Source: Sphingomonadales bacterium
Lineage (GTDB): Bacteria; Pseudomonadota; Alphaproteobacteria; Sphingomonadales; Sphingomonadaceae
NCBI GenBank assembly: GCA_028870315.1
Contig: JAGWPW010000052.1
Span: forward strand, 1-41,507
Length of the DNA: 41,507 nucleotides
Direction: 5' to 3'
Part shown: piece by piece, positions 31,487 to 40,586 of the stretch
Layout of the letters: every line of letters starts with the position of its first letter
Numbering within the stretch: position 1 is the first letter of the stretch
Made by a program: the position numbers and the translations under genes
The notes under the pieces: model-generated
What the model saw: the letters and a program-made list of their open reading frames with translations, nothing else
Database searches by the model: none
Told to the model about the DNA's origin: nothing

Positions 31487-32781
31487 CAGTTCCCCGGGAT
31501 CAGCCTGTCGATCCCGCCCATATAGGGGGCAAGGGCAGTCGGGATGATGACCGAACCATCCGCTTCCTGGCAGTTTTCCAGCACCGCGACCAGCGTGCGG
31601 CCGACCGCGAGCCCCGAGCCGTTGAGCGTGTGGACGAATTCGGGGCCGGGCCTGGCGTTCTGCACCGTGGCATCGGGGCGGTAGCGCGCGTTCATCCGCC
31701 GCGCCTGGAAATCCCCGCAGTTCGAGCAGGACGAGATTTCGCGCCAGGCGTTCTGGCCGGGGAGCCACACTTCAAGGTCGAAGGTCTTCTTCGCGGTGAA
31801 GCCCATGTCGCCGGCGCACAGCAGCATCCGCCGATAGGGCAGGCCCAGCGCTTCGAGCACCGCCTCGGCGGCGCGGGTCAGGCGTTCATGCTCGTCTGGC
31901 GATTCGCCGGGGCGGCAGATCGTCACCAGCTCGACCTTTTCAAACTGGTGCTGGCGGATGTAGCCGCGCGTGTCCCTGCCCGCCGCGCCCGCCTCGGAGC
32001 GGAAGCAGGGGGTGAGCGCGGTCATCCGCAGCGGCAGCGCGCTTTCGGCGAGGATCTGCTCGCGCACCGCATTGGTCAGCGAGACCTCGGCGGTGGGGAT
32101 CAGCCAGCGTCCGTCGCTGGTTCTGAACAGGTCCTCGGCGAACTTGGGCAACTGGCCGGTGCCGAACACCGCCTCGTCGCGCACCAGCAGCGGCGGCGCG
32201 CATTCGACCACGCCGTTCACCTGCGTCTGCAGGTCGAGCATGAACTGGCCGAGCGCGCGTTGCAGCCGCGCCATCTGCCCACGCAGGAAGGTGAAGCGCG
32301 CGCCCGATATCATTGCGCCGGTCTCGAAGTCGAGCCCCAGCGCCGGGCCGATGTCGGCGTGTTCCTTCGGGGCGAAGGCGAAGGCGCGCGGCGTGCCCCA
32401 GCGCTTGACCTCGACATTGCCGGCCTCGTCCTCGCCGTCCGGCACATCGCCGTCCGGGAGGTTGGGGTGGCGCGCCAGTTCGTCCTGGAGCGCGCGGGTG
32501 AGGTCGCGCTCCCCGGCTTCGAGCGCGGGCAGCACCGCCTTCAATTCGGCGACCTCGGCCATCAGCGCCGCCGCCTCTTCCCCGGCGCCCCGCGCCTTTG
32601 CCGCGCCGATTGCCTTCGACGCCTCGTTGCGGCGGTTCTGCGCGTCCTGCATCCGGGTTGCGAGCGCGCGGCGCCGGGCATCTAGTGCCAGGATCGCGTC
32701 CGCCACCGGCGCGACGCCGCGGCGCGCCAGCGCGGTATCGAAACTGTGCGGATTGTCGCGGATCAGGCGGATATCATGCAT
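31486..32781 (-). CDS. serS: Seryl-tRNA synthetase
   Basis: 431 aa. An N-terminal antiparallel coiled-coil arm (about residues 30-105) precedes the class II catalytic core: [16 protein letters not shown], motif 2 [28 protein letters not shown], and motif 3 [28 protein letters not shown]. It charges tRNA-Ser and tRNA-Sec in the cytosol. Start [18 protein letters not shown] at 32781 matches the family start. It heads the serS-surE-nlpD-like operon and is divergent from the acyl-CoA dehydrogenase pair. Confidence 0.97.
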   Translation of the reverse strand: MHDIRLIRDNPHSFDTALARRGVAPVADAILALDARRRALATRMQDAQNRRNEASKAIGAAKARGAGEEAAALMAEVAELKAVLPALEAGERDLTRALQDELARHPNLPDGDVPDGEDEAGNVEVKRWGTPRAFAFAPKEHADIGPALGLDFETGAMISGARFTFLRGQMARLQRALGQFMLDLQTQVNGVVECAPPLLVRDEAVFGTGQLPKFAEDLFRTSDGRWLIPTAEVSLTNAVREQILAESALPLRMTALTPCFRSEAGAAGRDTRGYIRQHQFEKVELVTICRPGESPDEHERLTRAAEAVLEALGLPYRRMLLCAGDMGFTAKKTFDLEVWLPGQNAWREISSCSNCGDFQARRMNARYRPDATVQNARPGPEFVHTLNGSGLAVGRTLVAVLENCQEADGSVIIPTALAPYMGGIDRLIPGN

Positions 32782-32908
32782 GGCGCGGGGGGTATGGGCG
32801 CGGCCGCGCGCGGTCAAGCCGGGCATTGCCGCGGCGATGAAATCACCCGCCGGTTTGACGCAGCGCGGGCGCCCGCGCACATTCGCGAGCGACGAGAGGA
32901 CGCAAGCC

Positions 32909-34036
32909 ATGTGGCATAATCTGGGCTCGGACCAGGAATTGTTCCGCGATACCACCGCGCGCTTTCTCGAGCAGCACGTCGGTCTTGCGCATCAGCGCAA
33001 GGTGCTGCGCCATGATCCGGCGGGTTTCGATCCCGGCTGGTGGAAAAGCGGCGCCGAGCTGGGCTGGACGATGTGCCTCGTGCCCGAGGCGGCGGGCGGC
33101 GGCAGCGTCAGCGGGCGCGGGCCGACAGATGCCGCGCTCATCGCCTATGAATTCGGCCGCCATGCCGCGCCCGGCCCGTTCGTCGATTGCAATATCACCG
33201 CTGCCGCGCTCGGCCGTGCCGGCGGGCACGAGGCGGCGCTCGCCGCGCTCCTCGGCGGCGAGGCGGTCGCCGGCCATTGCCTTGGCGCGGCGCCGTGGCG
33301 GCGCGACCCGGCGATCGAGATCCGCAGGGACGGTAGCGATTTCATCATCTCGGGCGAGGTGCGCCCGGTCGAATCGGCCGGGCAGGCGCGCTGGCTTCTG
33401 GTTACCGGGGCTAGCGCGGGGGGCATGACCCAGCTCCTCGTCCCCGCCGATGCGCCGGGCATCGCCATCCGCCCGCTCAAGGGCATGGACGTCACCCGGC
33501 GCTTCTTCGCGGTCGGCTTCTCGGGGGTGCGCCTGCCCGCCGCCGCGCTGGTCGGCGGCTTCGCCCGCGCCGACGAGGCGGTTTCGCGCCAGATCGCCGA
33601 GGCGGCGGTGCTGCTCTGCGCCGAGGCGGTGGGCGCGATGGACGCGGCCTTCGCGATGACGCTCGATTATGCCTTCCAGCGCTATACCTTCGGCCGCGCG
33701 CTGGCCTCCTACCAGGCGCTCAAGCACCGCTTCGCCGATTTGAAGAGCTGGCTGGAGGCAAGCCACGCGGTCAGCGATGCCGCCGCCGACGCGCTGGCCG
33801 ACGACAGCCCGCTGGCGATCGAGACGGCGAGCGCCGCCAAGGCCTATGTCGGCGACAAGGGCCCCGAGCTCGCGCAGGATTGCGTGCAGCTCCACGGCGG
33901 CATCGGCGTCACCTACGAGCACGATCTCCATTTCTTCCTGCGCCGGGTGACGGTGAACCGGCTGTTGTATGGCACCCCCGCCGAACATCGGCGGCTGATC
34001 GCGGCGATCCGGCTGCGCGAGGAGAAGGCGGCGTGA
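32909..34036 (+). CDS. Acyl-CoA dehydrogenase, first of a coupled pair
   Basis: 375 aa. The family fold is evident from the C-terminal half ([33 protein letters not shown]) and the [18 protein letters not shown] block, in which a Glu at the YEHDLH position is a candidate catalytic base, as in FadE28-like proteins. FAD-dependent alpha,beta-dehydrogenation of an acyl-CoA is expected. GAGAGGA precedes the ATG. Its stop overlaps the GTG of the next dehydrogenase gene (GTGA). Adjacent coupled acyl-CoA dehydrogenase genes frequently encode heteromeric enzymes that act on bulky side chains, such as those of steroids; that substrate is only an inference. Confidence 0.9.
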   Translation: MWHNLGSDQELFRDTTARFLEQHVGLAHQRKVLRHDPAGFDPGWWKSGAELGWTMCLVPEAAGGGSVSGRGPTDAALIAYEFGRHAAPGPFVDCNITAAALGRAGGHEAALAALLGGEAVAGHCLGAAPWRRDPAIEIRRDGSDFIISGEVRPVESAGQARWLLVTGASAGGMTQLLVPADAPGIAIRPLKGMDVTRRFFAVGFSGVRLPAAALVGGFARADEAVSRQIAEAAVLLCAEAVGAMDAAFAMTLDYAFQRYTFGRALASYQALKHRFADLKSWLEASHAVSDAAADALADDSPLAIETASAAKAYVGDKGPELAQDCVQLHGGIGVTYEHDLHFFLRRVTVNRLLYGTPAEHRRLIAAIRLREEKAA

Positions 34037-35301
34037 TCGCACCCGACATCGGCGTCGAGGAATTCCGCGCGGCGGCGCGCGCGTGGATCAAGGCCAATCT
34101 CGGGCCGATCCAGCCCTGGGACATCGACCAGGAATGTGCCGATGATGCAGAGGAGCTGGTCGCGGTGGCGCGCGACCGCGCGCTCCAGCGCAGGATCCAC
34201 GACGGCGGCTTTGCCGGCATCTGCTTCCCGCGCGAATATGGCGGGCTCGGGCTCAGCCCGGCGCATCAGCGCGCCTTCAACGAGGAACTGGTCGGGCACG
34301 AGTTTCCCTCGCGCTTTGCGGTCCCCACCTTCTCGCCCTGCGCCGCGGTGCTGCTCGAATATGGCAGCCCCGAGCAGAAGGCGAGGCACATCCCGGCGAT
34401 CCTGAAGGGCGACGAGGTCTGGGTGCAGATGCTCTCCGAGCCCGGCGGCGGCTCGGACGTCGCGGGCGCGACCACCTCGGCGGTGCGCGCCGGCGATTGC
34501 GGGGACGACGACTGGATCATCAACGGCTCGAAGGTGTGGACCTCGCGCGCCTGGTGGGCCGATTGGGGGTTGTGCCTCGCGCGGACCAACTGGAACCTGC
34601 CCAAGCACCAGGGGCTCACCGTCTTCCTTTTGAAGCTCCAGCAGCCGGGGGTCGAAATCCACCGCATCGAACGGCTGACCGGCGAGACCGAGGCCTGCCA
34701 GGAATTCATGACCGACGTGCGCATTCCCGACAGTTTGCGGATGGGCGAGGTCGATGGCGGCTGGACGATCGGCACCCGCTGGATGTTCCACGAGCGCATG
34801 GGCAGCAATTCGCCCTATGTGACCCGGCCGGTGGGGCTGTCGGGCGCGGCGGCGGAAGGTCCTGGCCCGCTGGCCATCGCGCGCAGGGCCGGGCGGCTCG
34901 ACGATCCCGCCGCACTCGAACTGGTGGGCGAGGCGCGCGCGCTCGACATCGTCACCCATGCGCTGCGCAAGCGGATGATCGATGCCGCGACCTCGGGCGC
35001 CGGCAACAGCGACGGCTCGGCGATCGACCGGCTGTTCGTGGGCATGGCGCATGTCCGCCAGAAGACCATCGCCTTCGAACTCGCCGGCAGCGAGGCGGCG
35101 GCCTGGGACGAGGACGAGGCGGCGCAGGTCGGCACCCCGGGGATGGATTTCCTGATGCGCCAGGTATCGTGCATCGGCGGCGGCACCACCGAGATTTCGC
35201 GCAATGTCATCGCCGAGCGCGTGCTCGGCATGCCGCGCGAGCCTTCGGGCGATCGCAATATCCCGTTCCGCGACGTGCCGCGCGGCCCGGCGCGCGGCTG
35301 A
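34033..35301 (+). CDS. Acyl-CoA dehydrogenase, second of a coupled pair
   Basis: 422 aa. Recognisable blocks: FPREYGGLGLSPAHQRAFNEEL, QMLSEPGGGSDVAGATTSAV (the substrate/FAD loop), WIINGSKVWTSRAWWADWG, and the C-terminal GGGTTEISRNVIAERVLGMPRE. This is the FadE29-like subtype, different from its upstream partner, so the two probably form a mixed enzyme, as in ChsE-type heterotetramers. GTG start at 34033 overlaps the upstream stop (GTGA). A 9-bp inverted repeat lies between this gene and the DUF2844 gene. Confidence 0.9.
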   Translation: MIAPDIGVEEFRAAARAWIKANLGPIQPWDIDQECADDAEELVAVARDRALQRRIHDGGFAGICFPREYGGLGLSPAHQRAFNEELVGHEFPSRFAVPTFSPCAAVLLEYGSPEQKARHIPAILKGDEVWVQMLSEPGGGSDVAGATTSAVRAGDCGDDDWIINGSKVWTSRAWWADWGLCLARTNWNLPKHQGLTVFLLKLQQPGVEIHRIERLTGETEACQEFMTDVRIPDSLRMGEVDGGWTIGTRWMFHERMGSNSPYVTRPVGLSGAAAEGPGPLAIARRAGRLDDPAALELVGEARALDIVTHALRKRMIDAATSGAGNSDGSAIDRLFVGMAHVRQKTIAFELAGSEAAAWDEDEAAQVGTPGMDFLMRQVSCIGGGTTEISRNVIAERVLGMPREPSGDRNIPFRDVPRGPARG

Positions 35302-35326
35302 TACAGACTGGCCATGGCCGCCGCCC

Positions 35327-35347
35327 CGGCAAGCTGGTAGCTTGCCG
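35327..35347. promoter_or_regulatory. Perfect 9-bp inverted repeat before the DUF2844 gene
   Basis: CGGCAAGCT (35327-35335) and AGCTTGCCG (35339-35347) form a perfect hairpin with a 3-nt loop, ending 5 bases before the DUF2844 start codon. No T tract follows, so it is not a clear terminator; it may be an operator or a leader hairpin that affects translation of the next gene, for which no ribosome-binding site is visible. Confidence 0.45.
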
Positions 35348-35352
35348 CGATA

Positions 35353-35820
35353 ATGCTGATTCGTCGGATCAAATGCGTTCTGGTGCTGGGCGTGTTCGTG
35401 GCGGCGCCGGCGCTCGCCGAACTCGGCGGCAGCGCGGTGGCCATTCCCGGCGAACGCGCGGTGCTGCGCGCCTCGGGAAGCCATGTGCAGCTTGCCCGCT
35501 TCGCGCGGCACGATCTTGTCCTGCCCAACGGCGGCGCGGTGCATGAATTCGCCAATGCCGCCGGCCAGATTTTCGCGGTGAGCTGGCAGGGGCCGGGCAA
35601 GCCCGACCTGCGCAAGCTGCTCGGGGCCCATTTCGCCGCGCTTCAGGCCGAGAATCTGCGCCGCAGCCGGGTGCCGCGGCTGCGCCGCCAGCCTGTGACG
35701 CTCGCCGGCAGCGATCTGACGATCACCAGCGGCGGCCATATGGGCTGGTTCTGGGGCGTCGCCATGCTGCCCGCGCTCACCCCCGCCGGGGTGACCGCGG
35801 CCGATCTGCAACCGGGATGA
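35353..35820 (+). CDS. DUF2844-type secreted protein
   Basis: 155 aa. Signal peptide (RRIKCVLVLGVFVAAPALA) followed by ELGGSAVAIP, then LVLPNGGAVHEFANAAGQIFAVSWQGPGKPDLRKLLGAHFAAL, a pattern I associate with DUF2844. That family is uncharacterised, periplasmic or surface-exposed, and often lies next to DUF3443, as here. The two genes are separated by 10 bp and are probably cotranscribed. Function unknown. Confidence 0.8.
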   Translation: MLIRRIKCVLVLGVFVAAPALAELGGSAVAIPGERAVLRASGSHVQLARFARHDLVLPNGGAVHEFANAAGQIFAVSWQGPGKPDLRKLLGAHFAALQAENLRRSRVPRLRRQPVTLAGSDLTITSGGHMGWFWGVAMLPALTPAGVTAADLQPG

Positions 35821-35830
35821 GCGAGGGCGG

Positions 35831-37162
35831 ATGATCCGGCGCTGGCTGACCGTGCTGCTTGCCGCGCTGGCGCTTGCCGGCTGTGGCGGCGGCGGCGGCG
35901 GATCGGGTTCGGGTGTGCAGGCGACCGCCAGCCCGACGCCGACCCCCACCGGCACCGGAACCCCGGTCGCGAACACCGCGACGCTGCTGGTCGATGGCGG
36001 CCCGGCGGCGCTCTCGACCGGCGCGAACGGCTATGCCGCGCTTAACGAGGGCTACATCACCATCACCCTGTGCGCCCCCGGCTCCACCACCAACTGCCAG
36101 ACGATCGACCATGTCCAGGTCGATACCGGCTCGGTTGGCCTGCGCGTGATCCGGGGCGTGCTTCAGCCATCGCTGCTGGCGGCGTTGCCCGAGGAAACCG
36201 ATCCTTCGGGCAATCCGGTGGGCGAATGCTACCAATATGTCAGTTCCTATGCCTTCGGCTCGGTGCGCCTGGCCGATTTCACCGTTGCCGGCGAGAAGGT
36301 GGCGGCGATGCCGGTGCAGGTGGTCGCCGATGCCGGGGTGTTCACCACTGTGCCCGCCAACTGTTCGTCGGGCGGCGGAAGCGCGATCACCTCGATCCAG
36401 GATCTCGGCGCCAATGCGATCATCGGGATCGGCTCGACCGCGACCGACTGCGGCACCCTTTGCCAGACGGCGGGCTCGAATGCGGGCGCGGCCTATTACA
36501 GCTGCCCGGCGACCGGCTGCGCGAGCATCATCGCCCGCACCGCCGCGACCACCGCCCCCTTCGAGCAATTGCCCAACCCCGTCGCCGCCTTTGCCAGCGA
36601 CAACAACGGGGTGATCATCACCCTGCCGCAGGTGGCGAGCACCGGGGTCGCATCGACCAGCGGCACCCTCACTTTCGGCATCGGCACCCAGAGCGACAAT
36701 CTGCTGCCCTCGGGGCTCACCCTGCTTGCGCTCACCACCTCGACCGCGACGCGCGGCCCGGCGCTCGTTACCGCGAATTACAAGGGCAACGCGCTGAGCC
36801 AGAGCTTTCTCGATACCGGCAGCTCGACCTATTATTTCGACGACGGCACGATCACTGCCTGCACCAGCGGCACCTGGACCGATTTCTACTGCCCGGCCGC
36901 GCCGCTGCTGCTTTCGCCGACGCTGACCGGGACCAACAACGTCACCGCCACGGCCAGCTTCACGCTTTATAATCCGACCACGCTTGCCGCGACGGTGAAT
37001 GTCGCGCCCGGCCTCGGCGTTGATACCGCGCTGCTGACGCAGGCGTCGCTGAGCAGCAACAGCTTCGACTTCGGGCTGCCGTTCTTCTTCGGCCGCACGG
37101 TCTATAGCGCGATCGAGGGCCGCGACGCCGGGGGCACCACCGGTCCCTATGTGGCGTTCTGA
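35831..37162 (+). CDS. DUF3443-type lipoprotein with two D-T-G motifs (pepsin-like)
   Basis: 443 aa. The N-terminus is a lipoprotein signal (LLAALALAGC, lipidation at Cys18) followed by a Gly and Ser/Pro/Thr linker. Two D-T-G motifs stand 230 residues apart: HVQVDTGSVGLRV (Asp98) and SFLDTGSSTYYF (Asp328). Between them ANAIIGIGSTA resembles the hydrophobic-hydrophobic-G segment of pepsin-like enzymes, and near the end FGLPFFFGRTVYSAIEGRDAG resembles their LGDxFxRxxYTVFD segment. These are the features of a two-lobed aspartic-protease fold, although DUF3443 is of unknown function; activity is inferred, not shown. It probably faces the periplasm or the cell surface. It follows the DUF2844 gene by 10 bp. 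Confidence 0.8.
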   Translation: MIRRWLTVLLAALALAGCGGGGGGSGSGVQATASPTPTPTGTGTPVANTATLLVDGGPAALSTGANGYAALNEGYITITLCAPGSTTNCQTIDHVQVDTGSVGLRVIRGVLQPSLLAALPEETDPSGNPVGECYQYVSSYAFGSVRLADFTVAGEKVAAMPVQVVADAGVFTTVPANCSSGGGSAITSIQDLGANAIIGIGSTATDCGTLCQTAGSNAGAAYYSCPATGCASIIARTAATTAPFEQLPNPVAAFASDNNGVIITLPQVASTGVASTSGTLTFGIGTQSDNLLPSGLTLLALTTSTATRGPALVTANYKGNALSQSFLDTGSSTYYFDDGTITACTSGTWTDFYCPAAPLLLSPTLTGTNNVTATASFTLYNPTTLAATVNVAPGLGVDTALLTQASLSSNSFDFGLPFFFGRTVYSAIEGRDAGGTTGPYVAF

Positions 37163-37264
37163 CCCGGCCACACCGGGCGCGCCTCGGGCCAGCCGGCAAT
37201 TTCCCCGCCTCGGGGTTCTTCAAGGTGAACCCGCCATGATGGCCGAGCCGTCGCGCGGGCATGG

Positions 37265-38968
37265 TCAGTGCGCCGCCGGCTCCTTCGCCCATTGCGCCAG
37301 CGCCAGCCGGTCGAGCTTGCCGCTGCCGAGCCGTGGCAATTCGGGCACGAAGACCACCTCGCGCGGGAGCTTGAAATGCGCCAGGCGCGGGCGCAGCCAG
37401 TCGATCAGCGCGGCCCCGGTGATCGCCCCGTCGGCGCGCGCGACCACATAGCAGCGCACCGCCTCGACCAGCCTTGGATCGGCGATGCCGACCGCGGCGC
37501 AATGGGTGACCGCCTCGTGGCCGGCAACGACGTGCTCGACCTCTTCGAGGCTGACATTCTCGCCGCCGACCTTGGCCATCAGCTTGATCCGGCCGCGATA
37601 GGTGACGAAGCCCTCGTCATCGACCGAGACGAGATCCCCGCTGTGCACCCAGCCCTCGGCATCGAGCGCGCGCGCGGTCTCTTCGGGCTTGTTCCAATAG
37701 CCGATCATGGTGTTGCCGCGCACCCAGGCCTCGCCGATCTCGCCCGGCGCGCAGTCGCGCCCGGTTGCCGGGTCGATCACCCGGATCTCGTTGCCGTCGA
37801 GCGGCCGGCCGCCGGTGGTGGTGCGCTTTTCGGGCGGGTCATCGGGGCCGGTGATCGCGCAGGGACCATAGGTTTCGGTGAGGCCATAGGGCGAGAAGGC
37901 GAAGCTGACATTGGGCATCACTTCGCGCGCCGCCGCGTTGTGGACATGCGCCATGCGCAGGCTGGGGAAGCTGAGACCGCGTTCATGCGCGGCCTGGGTC
38001 ACCTCCTTGCCGAGCGCGCCGATGAAGATGCTCGCCCGTTCCCCGGCGATCATGCGCAGCGCGAGTTCGACGTCGAAGGCCTCGGTGATGACCAGCGTGC
38101 CGCCCTGCGGCAGCATGCTCATCAACCCGTAGATGCTGCCGCCGGCGTGGAACAGCGGCATCATCGAGAAATAGATATCCTCGCGCCGCATGCCGGTGCG
38201 GCGGGCGTGCAGGATGCCATTGGCGACGACACCGCCCTGCTGGAGCATCACCCCCTTGGGAAAGCCGGTGCTTCCCGAGGTATATTTGATCATGATGATA
38301 TCCTGCGGGGTGACGTTCTGCGCCATGGCATCGGCCCGGTCGCGCCAGCCGCCGCGATTTTCGGCGCCAATCGCTTCCAGATCGGCCCAGTCATAGGCTC
38401 CGGCGTGGCGCTCGCCGAGGCGCGGATAAAGGACGACATTGCGCAATTCAGGCATCTCGGGCGCATAGAGCGCGCCGGGCGCGGTCGCGGCGGCGAAGGG
38501 CGGGCAAAGGCCGCCGAGGATCGCCGGGCAATCGAGCTTGCGGAAGCGGTCGAGCATGATGAGATGGCGCGCGCCCGACTGGGCGAGGCAATAGCGCACC
38601 TCGGGCGGCTTCAAAAAGGTGTTGATCGGCACCACCGCCGCGCCCAGCCGCACCGCGGCGAAGCAGGAGATCACCCATTCGAGCCGGTTGGTCATCCACA
38701 GGACGACACGGTCGCCGCGCGCGACGCCGATGCTGGCGAGCCCGGCCGAAAGATTGCGCACCGCTTCCAGCAACGCGCGATAGCTCAGCCGGCGCACCGT
38801 GCCGAAATCGTCGGCGGCGACCAGCGCGGTGCGGTCGGGATCGGGCCGGGCGGCATCGGCGAGCGCCTGAAACAGCGTGCGCGCGCGCGCGTCTTCGAGC
38901 GCGGCCGTCGCCGCGGCGTCGGGCCTGATCCAGGCGATCGGGCGCTCGTCCATCCCAACGCTGGCCAT
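37265..38968 (-). CDS. AMP-forming acyl-CoA synthetase/ligase
   Basis: 567 aa of the ANL superfamily. The AMP-binding P-loop is YTSGSTGFPKG at 229-239; later signatures are FSPYGLTETYGPC, GWVHSGDLVSVDDEGFVTYRGRIKLMAKVGGENVS and the C-terminal catalytic Lys in LPRLGSGKLDRLAL. It activates a carboxylic acid to its CoA thioester in the cytosol. GGGGAAG lies just upstream of the chosen ATG at 38968; a second ATG at 38953 is possible. As the last gene of the minus-strand cluster it follows the DUF35 gene by 26 bp, so it probably activates the substrate handled by this cluster. Confidence 0.93.
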   Translation of the reverse strand: MASVGMDERPIAWIRPDAAATAALEDARARTLFQALADAARPDPDRTALVAADDFGTVRRLSYRALLEAVRNLSAGLASIGVARGDRVVLWMTNRLEWVISCFAAVRLGAAVVPINTFLKPPEVRYCLAQSGARHLIMLDRFRKLDCPAILGGLCPPFAAATAPGALYAPEMPELRNVVLYPRLGERHAGAYDWADLEAIGAENRGGWRDRADAMAQNVTPQDIIMIKYTSGSTGFPKGVMLQQGGVVANGILHARRTGMRREDIYFSMMPLFHAGGSIYGLMSMLPQGGTLVITEAFDVELALRMIAGERASIFIGALGKEVTQAAHERGLSFPSLRMAHVHNAAAREVMPNVSFAFSPYGLTETYGPCAITGPDDPPEKRTTTGGRPLDGNEIRVIDPATGRDCAPGEIGEAWVRGNTMIGYWNKPEETARALDAEGWVHSGDLVSVDDEGFVTYRGRIKLMAKVGGENVSLEEVEHVVAGHEAVTHCAAVGIADPRLVEAVRCYVVARADGAITGAALIDWLRPRLAHFKLPREVVFVPELPRLGSGKLDRLALAQWAKEPAAH

Positions 38969-38994
38969 CGGCGCTTCCCCTTGTTCGAGCGGTA

Positions 38995-39423
38995 TCAGCC
39001 GCGCAGCCGGAACACCGGCACCAGCGCGTTTGCCGCCGGTTGCCAGACGATCTCGACCGGATCGCCGATCGCGACGGCATCGCAGGGCGCATCGATCAGC
39101 ACCGAGACCAGCCGGACCCCCGGCGCATCGGCGAATTCGACCAGCGTCGGCATGCGCCATTGCGGCGGCGCGTCCTTGTCCGCGCCGGGCTGGGCAAGGA
39201 TGGTGAAGGAATGAATCCGCGCCGCACCCGGCGGCACCCATGCGACCGCCTTCGCGCGGCATGTCGGGCAGAACGGCCCCGGCGGCCAGCGGAAGGTGGC
39301 GCAGGCGGTGCAGCGCGGCATGACCAGCCGGTGTTCGCCACCCGCCTGCCAGAACGGCGCGCTCCACTGGTCCATCGCCACTTCGAGCCGGCTGAAGTCG
39401 GGCAGGGTCGAGACGCGGTTCAT
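38995..39423 (-). CDS. DUF35 (Zn-ribbon and OB-fold) protein
   Basis: 142 aa. A zinc ribbon MPRCTACATFRWPPGPFCPTCRA (four Cys) precedes an OB-fold part (IHSFTILAQPGADKDAPPQWRMPTLVEF, VRLVSVLIDA, GDPVEIVWQPA). DUF35 proteins are acyl-CoA-binding partners of thiolase-like enzymes, including the Ltp2 aldolase and the MaoC-type hydratase ChsH1. The ATG overlaps the thiolase stop by 4 bp (ATGA), so the pair is produced in stoichiometric fashion. Confidence 0.92.
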   Translation of the reverse strand: MNRVSTLPDFSRLEVAMDQWSAPFWQAGGEHRLVMPRCTACATFRWPPGPFCPTCRAKAVAWVPPGAARIHSFTILAQPGADKDAPPQWRMPTLVEFADAPGVRLVSVLIDAPCDAVAIGDPVEIVWQPAANALVPVFRLRG

Positions 39424-40583
39424 GGCTGGTTGCCCAGGATCGCGGCGGTCATCGGCGTCGGCGCCGGGCCGCCGGTGACAAGCGCGGTGCGCGCGCCCGC
39501 GACCTGGTTGACCGCGACCCCGCGCAACTGCTCGACCGCCTCGTGGATATGCGTCATGCCCACGACATAGGCGTCGGACAGATGGCCGCCATGCGGGTTG
39601 ACCGGGATCGCGCCGCCGAGCCGGATCGCGCCGCTTTCGACGAAAGGGCCGCCTTCGCCGCGCGCGCAGAAGCCGAAATCCTCCAGCGCCATGACGACGA
39701 GCGGCGAGAAATGATCGTAGATCAGCGCGACGTCGATGTCCGCGGGGCCAAGCCCGCAGCGCTCGTATAGCCGGCGCGCGACCGGCCCGCCGCCGGCGCT
39801 GGCGAAGGCGTCCTCGTCCTGCTGGAAGCCGAAGAAGGCGCGGCCCCAGTCGGCGGTGCCGACCTGCGCGCCGCCAAGGATGTACACCGGGCTTTGGCGC
39901 GCATCCCGGGCGCGCTCGGCCGATTGCACGACAAAGGCGAGCGCGCCATCGGTTTCGAGGCAGAAGTCGAGCCGGCACAAGGGGTCGGCGAGCATCGGTG
40001 AGGCGAGATATTCGTCCATGGCGAGCGGCGTCCTGCGGAACGCGCGTGCGCGCGTCGCGGCATGCGCGCGCGAGGCGATCACCACCTCGCCGAACGCCTC
40101 GCGGCGCGTGCCGAAGCGGTGCATGTGCCGCCGCACCTGGAGCGCCAGCGCCTGGCCCGGCCCGCCAAGCCCGGCGATGCGGTGGAAGATATTGTCGGGG
40201 GTGGCGGCGAAGCTGCCGATCGCCTGGCCCAGCCGCCGCCCGATCTGCTGGGTGCCGCCGATGCACACGATATTGCGTGCGCGCCCGCTCTCGATGCCCA
40301 TCGCGGCAAGGTCGAGCATGCCGGCAAGGCCACTGCCGAAACTCGAAACACAATGCGCGAAAGTGACGGCCCGCAGCCCCAGCGTCTCGATCAGCAGCGC
40401 GGTGTCGAAGCCGAAGGCGAAGAAGGCAAGGCCATCGACCTCGTCGAGCGCGAGCCCCGCGTCGGCGACCGCGGCCATCACCGCCTCGCCGATCAGCTCG
40501 GGCATGGTGCGCGGCGCCGATTCGCCGCGAAACCAGATCGGGGTCGAACCGATTCCGGTGATCGCTGCCGCCGCCTTGGCCAT
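39420..40583 (-). CDS. Thiolase-like (SCPx/Ltp2-type) protein lacking the catalytic Cys
   Basis: 387 aa, thiolase fold. The position of the acyl-accepting Cys (C-x-S-G in true thiolases) reads SSFGSGLAGML, so Phe82 stands where Cys is expected; Cys78 lies four residues earlier. The NPHGG block (VNPHGGHLSDAYVVGM) is kept, but the GHP motif is absent. This resembles lipid-transfer-type thiolase homologues such as Ltp2, which with a DUF35 partner cleaves side chains by retro-aldol chemistry instead of thiolysis. Coupled to DUF35 by an ATGA overlap and 3 bp away from the amidohydrolase gene. An acyl-CoA aldolase role is therefore inferred; the substrate is unknown. Confidence 0.88.
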   Translation of the reverse strand: MAKAAAAITGIGSTPIWFRGESAPRTMPELIGEAVMAAVADAGLALDEVDGLAFFAFGFDTALLIETLGLRAVTFAHCVSSFGSGLAGMLDLAAMGIESGRARNIVCIGGTQQIGRRLGQAIGSFAATPDNIFHRIAGLGGPGQALALQVRRHMHRFGTRREAFGEVVIASRAHAATRARAFRRTPLAMDEYLASPMLADPLCRLDFCLETDGALAFVVQSAERARDARQSPVYILGGAQVGTADWGRAFFGFQQDEDAFASAGGGPVARRLYERCGLGPADIDVALIYDHFSPLVVMALEDFGFCARGEGGPFVESGAIRLGGAIPVNPHGGHLSDAYVVGMTHIHEAVEQLRGVAVNQVAGARTALVTGGPAPTPMTAAILGNQP

Positions 40584-40586
40584 CGC

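Noticed and set aside
37163..37264. Terminator between the convergent DUF3443 and CoA-ligase genes
   Set aside because: Only a short CCCGG/CCGGG pairing is present, with no T tract on either strand.
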